Shown: positions 6,972 through 12,949, counted from the first letter of the stretch. The stretch: 13,150 nucleotides of DNA from CAZWSE01 sp964636575 (GCA_964636575.1 CAZWSE010000094.1:1-13150), one strand, 5' to 3'. Numbers and translations: made by a program. The notes: generated from the sequence alone by a model not told the origin.

Positions 6972-6990
6972 TCGCTTACTTGGCGATCAA
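6968..6990. terminator. Stop-codon hairpin between phzF-like gene and sat-cysC
   Basis: A perfect 8-bp inverted repeat, TTGATCGC (6968-6975) and GCGATCAA (6983-6990), with a 7-nt loop. It contains the stop codons of both converging genes (6969-6971 and 6976-6978). There is no T-tract on either side, so it may be a bidirectional transcript end or a 3' stabilising hairpin and not a classic terminator. Confidence 0.45.
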
Positions 6991-8685
6991 CCCCATGTTT
7001 TCCAGCTTCAGCAACACTTGGTGGGCGCAGTTGTCCACATCGACATTTTCCGTCTCAACCCGAAGTTCGGGCGTTTCGGGGATGTCGTAGGGGTCTGAAA
7101 TCCCTGTGAATTCCTTGATCTTGCCTTCGCGGGCGAGCTTATAAAGCCCCTTGCGGTCGCGGCGTTCACACTCTTCCAGGCTGGTGGCCACGTGGACCTC
7201 AAGGAAGGCACCGAAGCTTTCAATGTCTTCGCGCACAGCGCGGCGTGTGGTTGCATAAGGCGCGATGGGCGCACAGATGGCGATGCCGCCGTTCTTGGTG
7301 ATTTCAGAAGCCACATAGCCGATGCGGCGGATGTTCAAATCGCGGTGTTCTTTTGAGAACCCAAGTTCGGAGCTGAGGTTTTTACGCACGATGTCCCCGT
7401 CAAGAAGGGTGACAGGCCGTCCGCCCATTTCCATCAGCTTGACCATAAGGGCGTTGGCGATAGTGGATTTGCCCGAACCGGACAGGCCGGTGAAGAAGAC
7501 AGTAAACCCTTGCTTGGACCGCGCAGGGCGGGTGCGGCGCAGTTCTGTCACCACTTCGGGGAAGGAAAACCAGTCTGGAATATCGAGACCTTCTGCCAAG
7601 CGGCGGCGCAGTTCTGTGCCTGAGATATCCAGAACTGTATCGCCTTCGGGCACTTCGTTCGCAGGGAAATACTGAGCCTTTTCTTGCACATAGACCATGT
7701 GCTTGAAGTCGACCATTTCGACGCCGATCTCGGATTCGTACTTTTTGAACAGATCTTGGGCATCATAGGGGCCGTAGAAATCTTCGCCTTTTGAGTTTTT
7801 GCCGGGGCCAGCGTGATCACGGCCAACGATGAAATGTGTGCAGCCATGATTGGCGCGGATCAGCCCGTGCCAGACCGCTTCGCGCGGACCGGCCATGCGC
7901 ATCGCGAGGTTCAGCAATGACATGGATGTGGTCGCGGTCGGGTACTTGTCCAGCACCGCCTCATAACAGCGGACGCGGGTAAAGTGATCAACATCGCCCG
8001 GTTTGGTCATACCGACCACGGGGTGGATCAAAAGGTTGGCTTGGGCCTCGCGCGCGGCGCGGAAGGTCAGTTCCTGGTGGGCGCGGTGTAGGGGGTTGCG
8101 GGTTTGGAAGGCCACAATCCGGCGCCAGCCCACTTTGCGAAAATAGGACCGCAGTTCGTTCGGGGTGTCGCGGCGGGCGCGGAAATCGTAGTGCACAGGC
8201 TGCTGGATGCCGGTGACGGGGCCGCCCAAGTACACTTTGCCAGCCTGATTGTGCAGATAGTTCACCGCAGGGTGGGCATCATCGTCGGCGCCGAACACAT
8301 GCTTTGCCTCAACGGATTTGTCGGGCGTCCAGCTGTCGGTGACGGTCATGGTGGCAAGGATCACGCCTTCTTGGTCGCGCAAGGCAATGTCTTGGCCGAT
8401 CTCAACCGTTTTGGCGAAATCCTCGGACACGTCCAAGGTAACAGGCATCGGCCAAAGCGCACCATCCGTCAGGCGCATGTCTTTGACAACGCTGTTATAA
8501 TCGGCCTCGGACAAGAACCCTTTGAGCGGATTGAACCCACCGTTCATCAGCAATTCAAGATCACAGATTTGGCGCGGGGTCAGATCAAAGCTGGTCAGAT
8601 CAGCCGCCTCAACCTTCAATTTTTGCGCGGAGTCGTAGGAAACATACAGTTCGGGCACAGGAGCCAGATTGGGGGCCATTGTCAT
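6976..8685 (-). CDS. Bifunctional sulfate adenylyltransferase / adenylylsulfate kinase
   Basis: 569 aa. The N-terminal domain (about 1-390) is ATP sulfurylase, making adenosine 5'-phosphosulfate from sulfate and ATP: QTRNPLHRAH (194-203) and GRDHAGPG (288-295) are its two nucleotide-binding motifs. The C-terminal domain (about 393-569) is APS kinase, making PAPS: P-loop GLSGSGKS (400-407), DGD (429-431), the ELGFSKEHRDLNIRRI stretch (440-455) and KGLYKLAREG (512-521). Both catalytic motif sets look intact. The fused form replaces separate cysD/cysN and cysC genes for assimilatory sulfate activation. I chose the ATG at 8685; a second at 8679 is also possible. No other sulfur genes adjoin it, but trxB just upstream fits the electron supply needed by thioredoxin-dependent PAPS/APS reductases (inference). 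Confidence 0.95.
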   Translation of the reverse strand: MTMAPNLAPVPELYVSYDSAQKLKVEAADLTSFDLTPRQICDLELLMNGGFNPLKGFLSEADYNSVVKDMRLTDGALWPMPVTLDVSEDFAKTVEIGQDIALRDQEGVILATMTVTDSWTPDKSVEAKHVFGADDDAHPAVNYLHNQAGKVYLGGPVTGIQQPVHYDFRARRDTPNELRSYFRKVGWRRIVAFQTRNPLHRAHQELTFRAAREAQANLLIHPVVGMTKPGDVDHFTRVRCYEAVLDKYPTATTSMSLLNLAMRMAGPREAVWHGLIRANHGCTHFIVGRDHAGPGKNSKGEDFYGPYDAQDLFKKYESEIGVEMVDFKHMVYVQEKAQYFPANEVPEGDTVLDISGTELRRRLAEGLDIPDWFSFPEVVTELRRTRPARSKQGFTVFFTGLSGSGKSTIANALMVKLMEMGGRPVTLLDGDIVRKNLSSELGFSKEHRDLNIRRIGYVASEITKNGGIAICAPIAPYATTRRAVREDIESFGAFLEVHVATSLEECERRDRKGLYKLAREGKIKEFTGISDPYDIPETPELRVETENVDVDNCAHQVLLKLENMGLIAK

Positions 8686-8769
8686 GGGGACTACTCTTTT
8701 GTCATTGCCTCAGGTTCGCGGGTCGTCGTGCCCGTGTTACGCGCGGGAATAGTAGCGGAATGTGGCAAA

Positions 8770-8775
8770 AGTATA
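8770..8775 (-). promoter_or_regulatory. Possible -10 element for sat-cysC
   Basis: On the minus strand TATACT (8775-8770) matches the -10 consensus at 5 of 6 positions and would give a leader of about 78 nt. The -35 is poor (CTGCAA at 16 nt, 3 of 6), so this is tentative. The rest of the 147-nt gap between trxB and sat shows no clear terminator. Confidence 0.3.
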
Positions 8776-8832
8776 GCCGCGCCACAGTTTTTTGCAGCGC
8801 AGCATGGCGGAAATACCATAGGTTTGGGGGGG

Positions 8833-9801
8833 TTATTCGGCTGCCTGAACCGCTTCGTCTTCTGCATGTTCGGCCAGCCAACGCTCGGCCTCAAGAGCCG
8901 CCATGCAGCCCATGCCGGCTGAGGTGACGGCTTGTCTGTATTTGTGATCGGTCAGATCGCCTGCTGCGAAAACGCCGGGGATTGAGGTCTCAGTGCTGTC
9001 GGGCTTGGTCACGACATAGCCGCCCATGTGTGTTTCCAGCACGTCTTTTACCAGCTCGTTCGCGGGGGCGTGGCCGATGGCGACAAAGACGCCTTTGCAA
9101 GCAATATCAGTGATTTCACCGGTTTTGGTGTGCTTAACTTTGATGCCTTCAACCCCGAGTGGGCTGTCTGTGCCGTAGACTTCCTGCAACTCATGGAACC
9201 AGAGCGGCTCGATCTTGGGGTTTTTCTCAAGTCGGTCGATCAGGATCGCCTCTGCCCGCAGTTCGTCGCGGCGGTGCACAAGCGTGACTTTGGACGCGAA
9301 GTTGGTCAAAAACAGAGCCTCTTCGACAGCCGTGTTTCCGCCGCCGATGACCACGATTTCCTGACCGCGGTAGAAGAAGCCGTCGCAAGTGGCGCAGGCT
9401 GATACGCCGAAGCCTTTGAATTTCTCTTCCGTCGGCAGGCCCAACCATTTGGCCCGCGCACCGGTGCACAAGATGATCGCATCGGCCACATAGACGGTGC
9501 CGCTGTCCGATTGCGCCACATAGGGGCGTTTGGAAAAATCGACGCTTGTGATGATGTCGCCGATCACTTCGCAGCCCATCGCCTTGGCGTGGTCTTGCAT
9601 GCGGATCATCAGATCGGGGCCTTGGACTTCGCTGTCGCCGGGCCAGTTTTCAACCTCTGTGGTGGTGGTCAGCTGGCCGCCTGGCTCAATGCCTTGCACT
9701 AGGATGGGGTTCAACATGGCGCGGCTGGCGTAAACGCCGGCGGTATAGCCCGCAGGGCCGGAGCCGATGATCAATACTTTGGTGGTGCGTGTTTCGGCCA
9801 T
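8833..9801 (-). CDS. trxB: Thioredoxin-disulfide reductase
   Basis: 322 aa, the standard length. An NADPH- and FAD-dependent flavoenzyme that reduces thioredoxin in the cytoplasm. It shows the FAD dinucleotide-binding GSGPAG (13-18), the redox-active CATC pair (Cys136/Cys139), the NADPH-binding GGGNTA (153-158) with HRR (176-178), and the C-terminal FAD motif GDLTDHKYRQA (281-291). The low-molecular-weight bacterial type is clear. A GGGGGA ribosome binding site precedes the ATG at 9801. It is divergent from the Lrp-type regulator across a 195-nt spacer with regulatory-looking repeats. The C-terminal tail beyond residue 308 is acidic and slightly extended, which is common. Confidence 0.97.
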   Translation of the reverse strand: MAETRTTKVLIIGSGPAGYTAGVYASRAMLNPILVQGIEPGGQLTTTTEVENWPGDSEVQGPDLMIRMQDHAKAMGCEVIGDIITSVDFSKRPYVAQSDSGTVYVADAIILCTGARAKWLGLPTEEKFKGFGVSACATCDGFFYRGQEIVVIGGGNTAVEEALFLTNFASKVTLVHRRDELRAEAILIDRLEKNPKIEPLWFHELQEVYGTDSPLGVEGIKVKHTKTGEITDIACKGVFVAIGHAPANELVKDVLETHMGGYVVTKPDSTETSIPGVFAAGDLTDHKYRQAVTSAGMGCMAALEAERWLAEHAEDEAVQAAE

Positions 9802-9857
9802 GATGGGTCCCCCAAGAATCCGGTGTGATGCAGCCTGAGTGATATAGCGGCACAGGG

Positions 9858-9875
9858 CGGGGGCTTAAACCCCCG
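9858..9875. promoter_or_regulatory. Palindrome in the trxB-lrp spacer
   Basis: CGGGGGCTTAAACCCCCG: a perfect 6-bp GC stem around CTTAAA. On the minus strand its TTTAAG core lies 17 nt before TATATC (9846-9841), so the palindrome could overlap a weak trxB promoter (-35 3 of 6). It may be an operator or a DNA/RNA hairpin. Confidence 0.4.
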
Positions 9876-9919
9876 ACGCACGCTGCCCACGGCGACGTGA
9901 TGAGGCGGGCTGATTTAAC

Positions 9920-9953
9920 ATTATTGCGCGGTTGCGAAATATTATTGCGCAGG
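9920..9953 (+). promoter_or_regulatory. Tandem operator-like repeats upstream of the Lrp/AsnC gene
   Basis: ATTATTGCGC occurs at 9920-9929 and again at 9941-9950, exactly 21 bp apart (two DNA turns), with another TTGCG between them at 9932-9936. The second copy contributes TTGCGC (9945-9950), which with a 17-nt spacer and TAAGTT (9968-9973) could form the lrp promoter. Same-face repeats overlapping a promoter fit autoregulation by an Lrp-type octamer. Confidence 0.5.
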
Positions 9954-9996
9954 GTTCGGGCTTGTTGTAAGTTTTGCGAAGCCACAGGGGAACTAC

Positions 9997-10497
9997 ATGA
10001 CGATTTCAAGACTAGATCCGATTGATCGGAAAATTCTGGCCGAGCTGCAAGCCGATGGACGCATGACAAATGTGGAGCTGGCAAAGCGGGTCGGTATTTC
10101 AGCGCCGCCCTGTCTGCGCCGCGTGCGCACGCTGGAAGAAAGCGGGTACATCAAGGGCTATCATGCCGATGTGGACGCGCGGGTTTTGGGGTTTGAGGTG
10201 CAGGTCTTTGCGATGGTCGGTTTGGCCAGTCAGGCCGAATCCGATCTGAGTGCCTTTGAAGAACGCTGCCGCGAATGGCCGCTTGTGCGCGAATGCCATA
10301 TGCTCAACGGCGAGGTCGATTTCATTTTGAAATGCGTCGCCCCTGATCTGAGCAGCTTTCAAAGCTTTCTGACAGGCGAATTGCTGACCACGCAGAACGT
10401 GGCCAGCGTAAAGACATCGCTTGTTATCCGCGGCGCGAAGGACGAACCGGGCGTGCCGTTTGACGTGATGGAAGAACGGCTAAGCAAGTCCGCTTAG
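9997..10497 (+). CDS. Lrp/AsnC family transcriptional regulator
   Basis: 166 aa. An N-terminal winged helix-turn-helix (about 6-60; LDPIDRKILAELQADGRMTNVELAKRVGIS, then PPCLRRVRTLEESGYI) is followed by a linker strand (IKGYHADVDARVLGF) and a RAM effector domain (about 65-150) with the typical GEVDFILKCVAPDL strand. Members bind amino acids and form dimers to octamers that wrap DNA. The effector is not readable. AGGGGA 5 nt before the ATG fixes the start. Divergent from trxB; the repeats in the spacer suggest autoregulation and possibly joint control of trxB (inference). The 3' end carries a hairpin covering its stop codon. Confidence 0.93.
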   Translation: MTISRLDPIDRKILAELQADGRMTNVELAKRVGISAPPCLRRVRTLEESGYIKGYHADVDARVLGFEVQVFAMVGLASQAESDLSAFEERCREWPLVRECHMLNGEVDFILKCVAPDLSSFQSFLTGELLTTQNVASVKTSLVIRGAKDEPGVPFDVMEERLSKSA

Positions 10498-10499
10498 CC
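10478..10499 (+). terminator. Stop-codon hairpin at the 3' end of the Lrp/AsnC gene
   Basis: GGCTAAGC (10478-10485) and GCTTAGCC (10492-10499) form a perfect 8-bp stem with a 6-nt loop; the TAG stop is in the right arm. A competing 5-bp hairpin (CCGCT 10490-10494, AGCGG 10506-10510) overlaps it. No T-tract follows. It lies at the junction with the converging Hint gene, whose stop begins at 10514. Confidence 0.4.
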
Positions 10500-10511
10500 C
10501 GCATCAGCGGT

Positions 10512-11279
10512 TCAAGCCACAAAAAGATCATCGTTCATGTCCTCTTCCAAGGCCCGTGGATGGGCGAGCGGACCAAAGTCGTTGAAGCTGCGGATATGCG
10601 GGAACAGCGACAAGAACACATCACGCATATACATCGACATCGATCGCGATACCTGCGCACCGGGATGGTAGGTTTCGATCTCAAGCCCGCCTGCATAGAT
10701 CGCCGCATGACGGCTGAGGCAGATGTTGTAGGTCTGAACCGGACCACTTGGTGAGATATCAATGACTTGCATGCCGTCGATGAAGTCCCGAATAGGGGTC
10801 ATAACAGGCGCGCCGTGGGACAGGTGCCGCATGTGCGGTGCTGTTTTCAGGATGCGCGCGGATGGTCCAAGCAAAACGCTGTTCATAGGGCGCGAAATGC
10901 CGAAGCTGTCGGCCATAACGCGAGCCATCGGAATGGGATGCGTTGAGGACGGGGACACCGCGGTCGAGCCGATCCAGACAACCTGTGCTGCTTCACCGCT
11001 GGTGGTTTCCAGCCAGTCGCCAGGCATCAGGTCTTCAATCGCGATTTGGCCATCACGGCCGGTCAGGATTGTACCGCGTGCCATAGCTGTGAACGGAGCT
11101 TCAAAGGTTGGCAGAGCCGGGGCTTTATGTTCGGACCAGTCAATATCGCCATTCGGGCGCAGGCTGGAGACCTCATAGCGGCGCAAGGAGGGACGCGGGC
11201 GCGCTTTTGCTTCTTCTTTAAGGTCTGCGGGAACAACAGAGAGCCCGGTTGCACGGGAGGGAGGAAAATAGGTCGTCAT
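10512..11279 (-). CDS. Hint (hedgehog/intein) domain-containing protein
   Basis: 255 aa. After a polar N-terminal stretch (1-60) lies a Hint-type module: ARGTILTGRDGQIAIEDLMPGDWLETTSGEAAQVVWIGS (about 67-105), the block FGISRPMNSVLLGPSARIL, a TPIRDFIDGMQVIDI segment, and TYNICLSRHAAIYAGGLEIETYHPG (183-207). This pattern recurs in Rhodobacterales proteins annotated Hint domain. In self-splicing or autoprocessing Hint domains the first residue is Cys or Ser; here the aligned position (AMARGT, 65-70) is Ala, so autoprocessing by the usual mechanism looks lost. No signal peptide. The ribosome binding site is weak (GGTGA). The function is unknown; a C-terminal acidic tail (ALEEDMNDDLFVA) is present. 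Confidence 0.8.
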   Translation of the reverse strand: MTTYFPPSRATGLSVVPADLKEEAKARPRPSLRRYEVSSLRPNGDIDWSEHKAPALPTFEAPFTAMARGTILTGRDGQIAIEDLMPGDWLETTSGEAAQVVWIGSTAVSPSSTHPIPMARVMADSFGISRPMNSVLLGPSARILKTAPHMRHLSHGAPVMTPIRDFIDGMQVIDISPSGPVQTYNICLSRHAAIYAGGLEIETYHPGAQVSRSMSMYMRDVFLSLFPHIRSFNDFGPLAHPRALEEDMNDDLFVA

Positions 11280-11377
11280 GCGATCACCATACTTAGGTTG
11301 GTCACATCCGCGTCGGCCCCCACCGACAACGACAGAAGGACTAGTTAACGAAACAGTCAGTTGTCTTATGTGGGTTT

Positions 11378-11406
11378 AACTTGGCTATCGAAACGGCCTC
11401 TGTCAA
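11378..11406 (-). promoter_or_regulatory. Possible promoter of the Hint gene
   Basis: A perfect -35 TTGACA is present on the minus strand (11406-11401), but the -10 at the right distance is poor (near CAAGTT/AGTTAA). It would give a leader of about 90 nt. Apart from this, 11280-11514 shows nothing I can assign: no convincing ORF and no structured RNA. Confidence 0.3.
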
Positions 11407-11514
11407 AGAATAGCGCCTATTGTCGTCTTCTTCGTTTCAATGCTGTCTGTTCGACTTGTTTTGTTTCACCGCGCCCGCGAAGCTTCGCCACAATTGGCCA
11501 TTTCCCGCCGAGCC

Positions 11515-11549
11515 AAAAAAAAGCCCGCCACCGAATCAACGGGGCGGGC
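11515..11549 (-). terminator. Rho-independent terminator of the small basic ORF unit
   Basis: On the minus strand: GCCCGCC (11549-11543), an inner CCG/CGG stem after a one-base bulge, GGCGGGC (11529-11523), then eight T residues (11522-11515). This is a textbook intrinsic terminator for leftward transcription. It lies 67 nt past the stop of the 48-residue ORF and is not positioned to end any other gene. Confidence 0.9.
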
Positions 11550-11584
11550 AGGTGACCTTTGGGTAAGGTCGTAGGGGAAAAGAT

Positions 11585-11604
11585 GGGGCAGAGAGACTTG
11601 CCCC
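11585..11604 (-). other. Hairpin in the 3' region of the small ORF transcript
   Basis: GGGGCA and TGCCCC form a 6-bp stem with an 8-nt loop (AGTCTCTC on the minus strand), between the ORF stop at 11616 and the terminator. There is only a short TCTTTT nearby, so it is probably a structural element and not the terminator itself. Confidence 0.5.
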
Positions 11605-11615
11605 GGTCGGGAGGG

Positions 11616-11762
11616 TTAGGCCGATTTGACCTGTCGCACAGCCATTGCATTGCGCTTCGTGATGAAGGCTTTGCGCCGTGCTCCACGCGACCACGGCAAC
11701 ACGGGGGACAACTGTGCGGCTGTGGTTGTAATTGACGCGATGAAGCGAAGGTTTCGTGCCAT
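11616..11762 (-). CDS. Small highly basic protein, unrecognised
   Basis: 48 aa. It has ten Arg/Lys and no Asp or Glu. The sequence opens MARNLRFIASITTTAAQL, has a central PWSRGARRKAFITKRN stretch, and ends VRQVKSA. AAGGA 9 nt before the ATG supports the start, and a strong intrinsic terminator follows. I do not recognise the family with certainty. The charge suggests binding to nucleic acid or ribosomes, which is inference. Upstream on the same strand are four tandem hairpins with a shared loop, which would form its leader if transcription begins beyond them. A remote parallel is the small coding RNA Pos19 and the CcsR RNAs with their small protein CcaF1 in Rhodobacter sphaeroides; no homology is claimed. 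Confidence 0.6.
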   Translation of the reverse strand: MARNLRFIASITTTAAQLSPVLPWSRGARRKAFITKRNAMAVRQVKSA

Positions 11763-11792
11763 GCGGTTCGTTCCTTGTTATTGTCTTAACGA

Positions 11793-11922
11793 CCGATCCT
11801 GCTCGATTGGCCGCTTCGTGGTCTTGATGGTCCGTCCTGCTCGTTGGACCATTTCTGCTTTTGAAAACTTATCCTGCTCGATAAGTCTTTTACTGCTTCG
11901 TTCGCCTATCCTGCTCGATAGG
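11793..11922. repeat. Four tandem hairpins sharing the core CCTGCTCG / CGAGCAGG
   Basis: The 8-nt core occurs at 11798, 11836, 11873 and 11910, spaced 38, 37 and 37 nt. Each is flanked by complementary arms that differ between units: CCGAT/ATTGG, TGGTCCG/TGGACCA, ACTTAT/ATAAGT and CCTAT/ATAGG. Between units a GCTT (AAGC on the other strand) recurs at 11813, 11857 and 11895. Constant loops with co-varying arms point to an RNA structure. The strand is uncertain: the minus strand would make it the leader of the 48-aa ORF, the plus strand an antisense RNA. This and the small gene's ribosome binding site fill much of 11763-11930. Confidence 0.7.
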
Positions 11923-11928
11923 TTTGGA

Positions 11929-11957
11929 ACTGTATGACGGGGGATACCCGCTGTAAG
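11929..11957 (-). promoter_or_regulatory. Tentative promoter reading leftward into the hairpin array
   Basis: CTTACA (11957-11952) and TACAGT (11934-11929) are 17 nt apart on the minus strand, each 4 of 6 to consensus. The start would fall near 11922, at the base of the first hairpin, giving a transcript of about 400 nt that ends at the terminator at 11515. A rival rightward promoter of similar quality is GTGCCA (11756-11761) and TATTGT (11779-11784), starting near 11791. Confidence 0.3.
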
Positions 11958-11992
11958 AACAATCTGACGTAGGTTTCTGGCAGGCCTGTGGC

Positions 11993-12097
11993 AAAATGAA
12001 AAAAAGTTGAAAAAAATGCGAGAGAATGGCGGGATGAGGCCCGTCTTAACGATTGCCTCAATTCAAGATATTGAAAATTAACGATAAATTGAAAATT
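11993..12097. other. A-tracts and ATTGAAAATT direct repeat between pgeF and the hairpin array
   Basis: A-runs at 11993-11996, 11999-12005 and 12010-12016 are roughly helically spaced, which may bend the DNA. ATTGAAAATT occurs at 12070-12079 and 12088-12097. The stretch 12098-12183 up to pgeF shows nothing I can assign, and I see no good terminator for pgeF. Confidence 0.4.
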
Positions 12098-12183
12098 TGG
12101 AAATCAATCAACCCGTTTTCGAAGGATTGTTTCTGGATCAATATGGCAAATCCAAGATCGAAATCGCCCTATTCCTGCCGTAT

Positions 12184-12939
12184 TCACAGCCGGATCGTTG
12201 AAATCAACCGCCCGTAGTCGGCTTCTTTCAGATGGCAGCTGCGCCGGTAGGAATAGAACCGATCCGCGTCTGAATAGGTGCAGTGCCGTGTCCATTCCGC
12301 ATGGCCTACGCCTGCGTCCCGCAGCCGCGACAACCCGAAGCTGGGCAGGTCGAACTGCATCCGGTCGTCTGTGCCGCCCGCAAAGAACCGCGCGTTGTCC
12401 GGGCTGTCGGCCAGAAAGTCGTCCATGAACTCTGGTCCAACCTCATAACTGCGTTGACTAATGCAGGGTCCGATCACCGCTGTGATGTTTTCGCGCGTCG
12501 CCCCAAGCTTGACCATCGCCTCGACCGTGTTGTCCAAAACCCCGATCAGCGCCCCGCGCCAGCCTGCATGGGCGGCCCCGATGACCTTGGCCTGTGTGTC
12601 TGCAAAAAGAACCGGCTGACAATCGGCTGTCAGCACCCCTAAGACCAGATCAGGGGTTTTGCTGACCATTGCATCCACCTTGGGCTTTTCATCCAGTGGC
12701 GCTGTCACCTCGATCACATCTGCGGAATGGCATTGGTGTACCCCGATCAATGCGTCAGGGGCTGCCCCCATCGCTTCGGCCACCCGCGCGCGGTTGATTT
12801 TCACGATATCCGCCTGATCGCTGCTGCCTGCGCCGCAGTTCAGCCCGTCGAACACCCCCGACGATGCACCGCCGCGTCGCGTGAAGAACCCGTGGCGCAC
12901 AGGTGCCAGTGCGTCGGATGTCAGGATTTCCAAGGTCAT
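12184..12939 (-). CDS. pgeF: Peptidoglycan editing factor / purine nucleoside phosphorylase-like (YfiH, DUF152)
   Basis: 251 aa, family length. Conserved metal-site residues are visible: His71 in HQCHS, Cys107 in TADCQPVLF, His124 in AAHAGWRG, with GPCI at 157-160. Homologues were first called polyphenol oxidase or laccase-domain proteins. Later work linked them to cleaning wrongly built muropeptide precursors (PgeF) and to purine nucleoside phosphorolysis; sequence alone does not decide which applies here. It starts 10 nt after the stop of the methyltransferase gene and is likely cotranscribed with it, as often seen in Rhodobacterales (from memory). Cytoplasmic, no signal peptide. Confidence 0.93.
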   Translation of the reverse strand: MTLEILTSDALAPVRHGFFTRRGGASSGVFDGLNCGAGSSDQADIVKINRARVAEAMGAAPDALIGVHQCHSADVIEVTAPLDEKPKVDAMVSKTPDLVLGVLTADCQPVLFADTQAKVIGAAHAGWRGALIGVLDNTVEAMVKLGATRENITAVIGPCISQRSYEVGPEFMDDFLADSPDNARFFAGGTDDRMQFDLPSFGLSRLRDAGVGHAEWTRHCTYSDADRFYSYRRSCHLKEADYGRLISTIRL

Positions 12940-12949
12940 TGGCAGGTCT

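Noticed and set aside
11361..11686. Overlapping ORFs on both strands in the Hint/small-ORF gap
   Set aside because: They run across the strong terminator, have no ribosome binding site that I can see, and look like no family.
11793..11922. CRISPR-like reading of the regular 37-38 nt array
   Set aside because: Only 8 nt are constant, the variable arms are self-complementary, and no cas gene is present.
11626..11937. Plus-strand 103-codon ORF over the small gene and the hairpins
   Set aside because: Its composition is cysteine- and arginine-rich like random frames, it runs through the structured repeats, and the minus-strand ORF has the ribosome binding site and terminator.
12001..12050. T-runs on the minus strand as a terminator for pgeF
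   Set aside because: The only nearby stem is 4 bp and about 10 nt away from the T-run, too weak to call.
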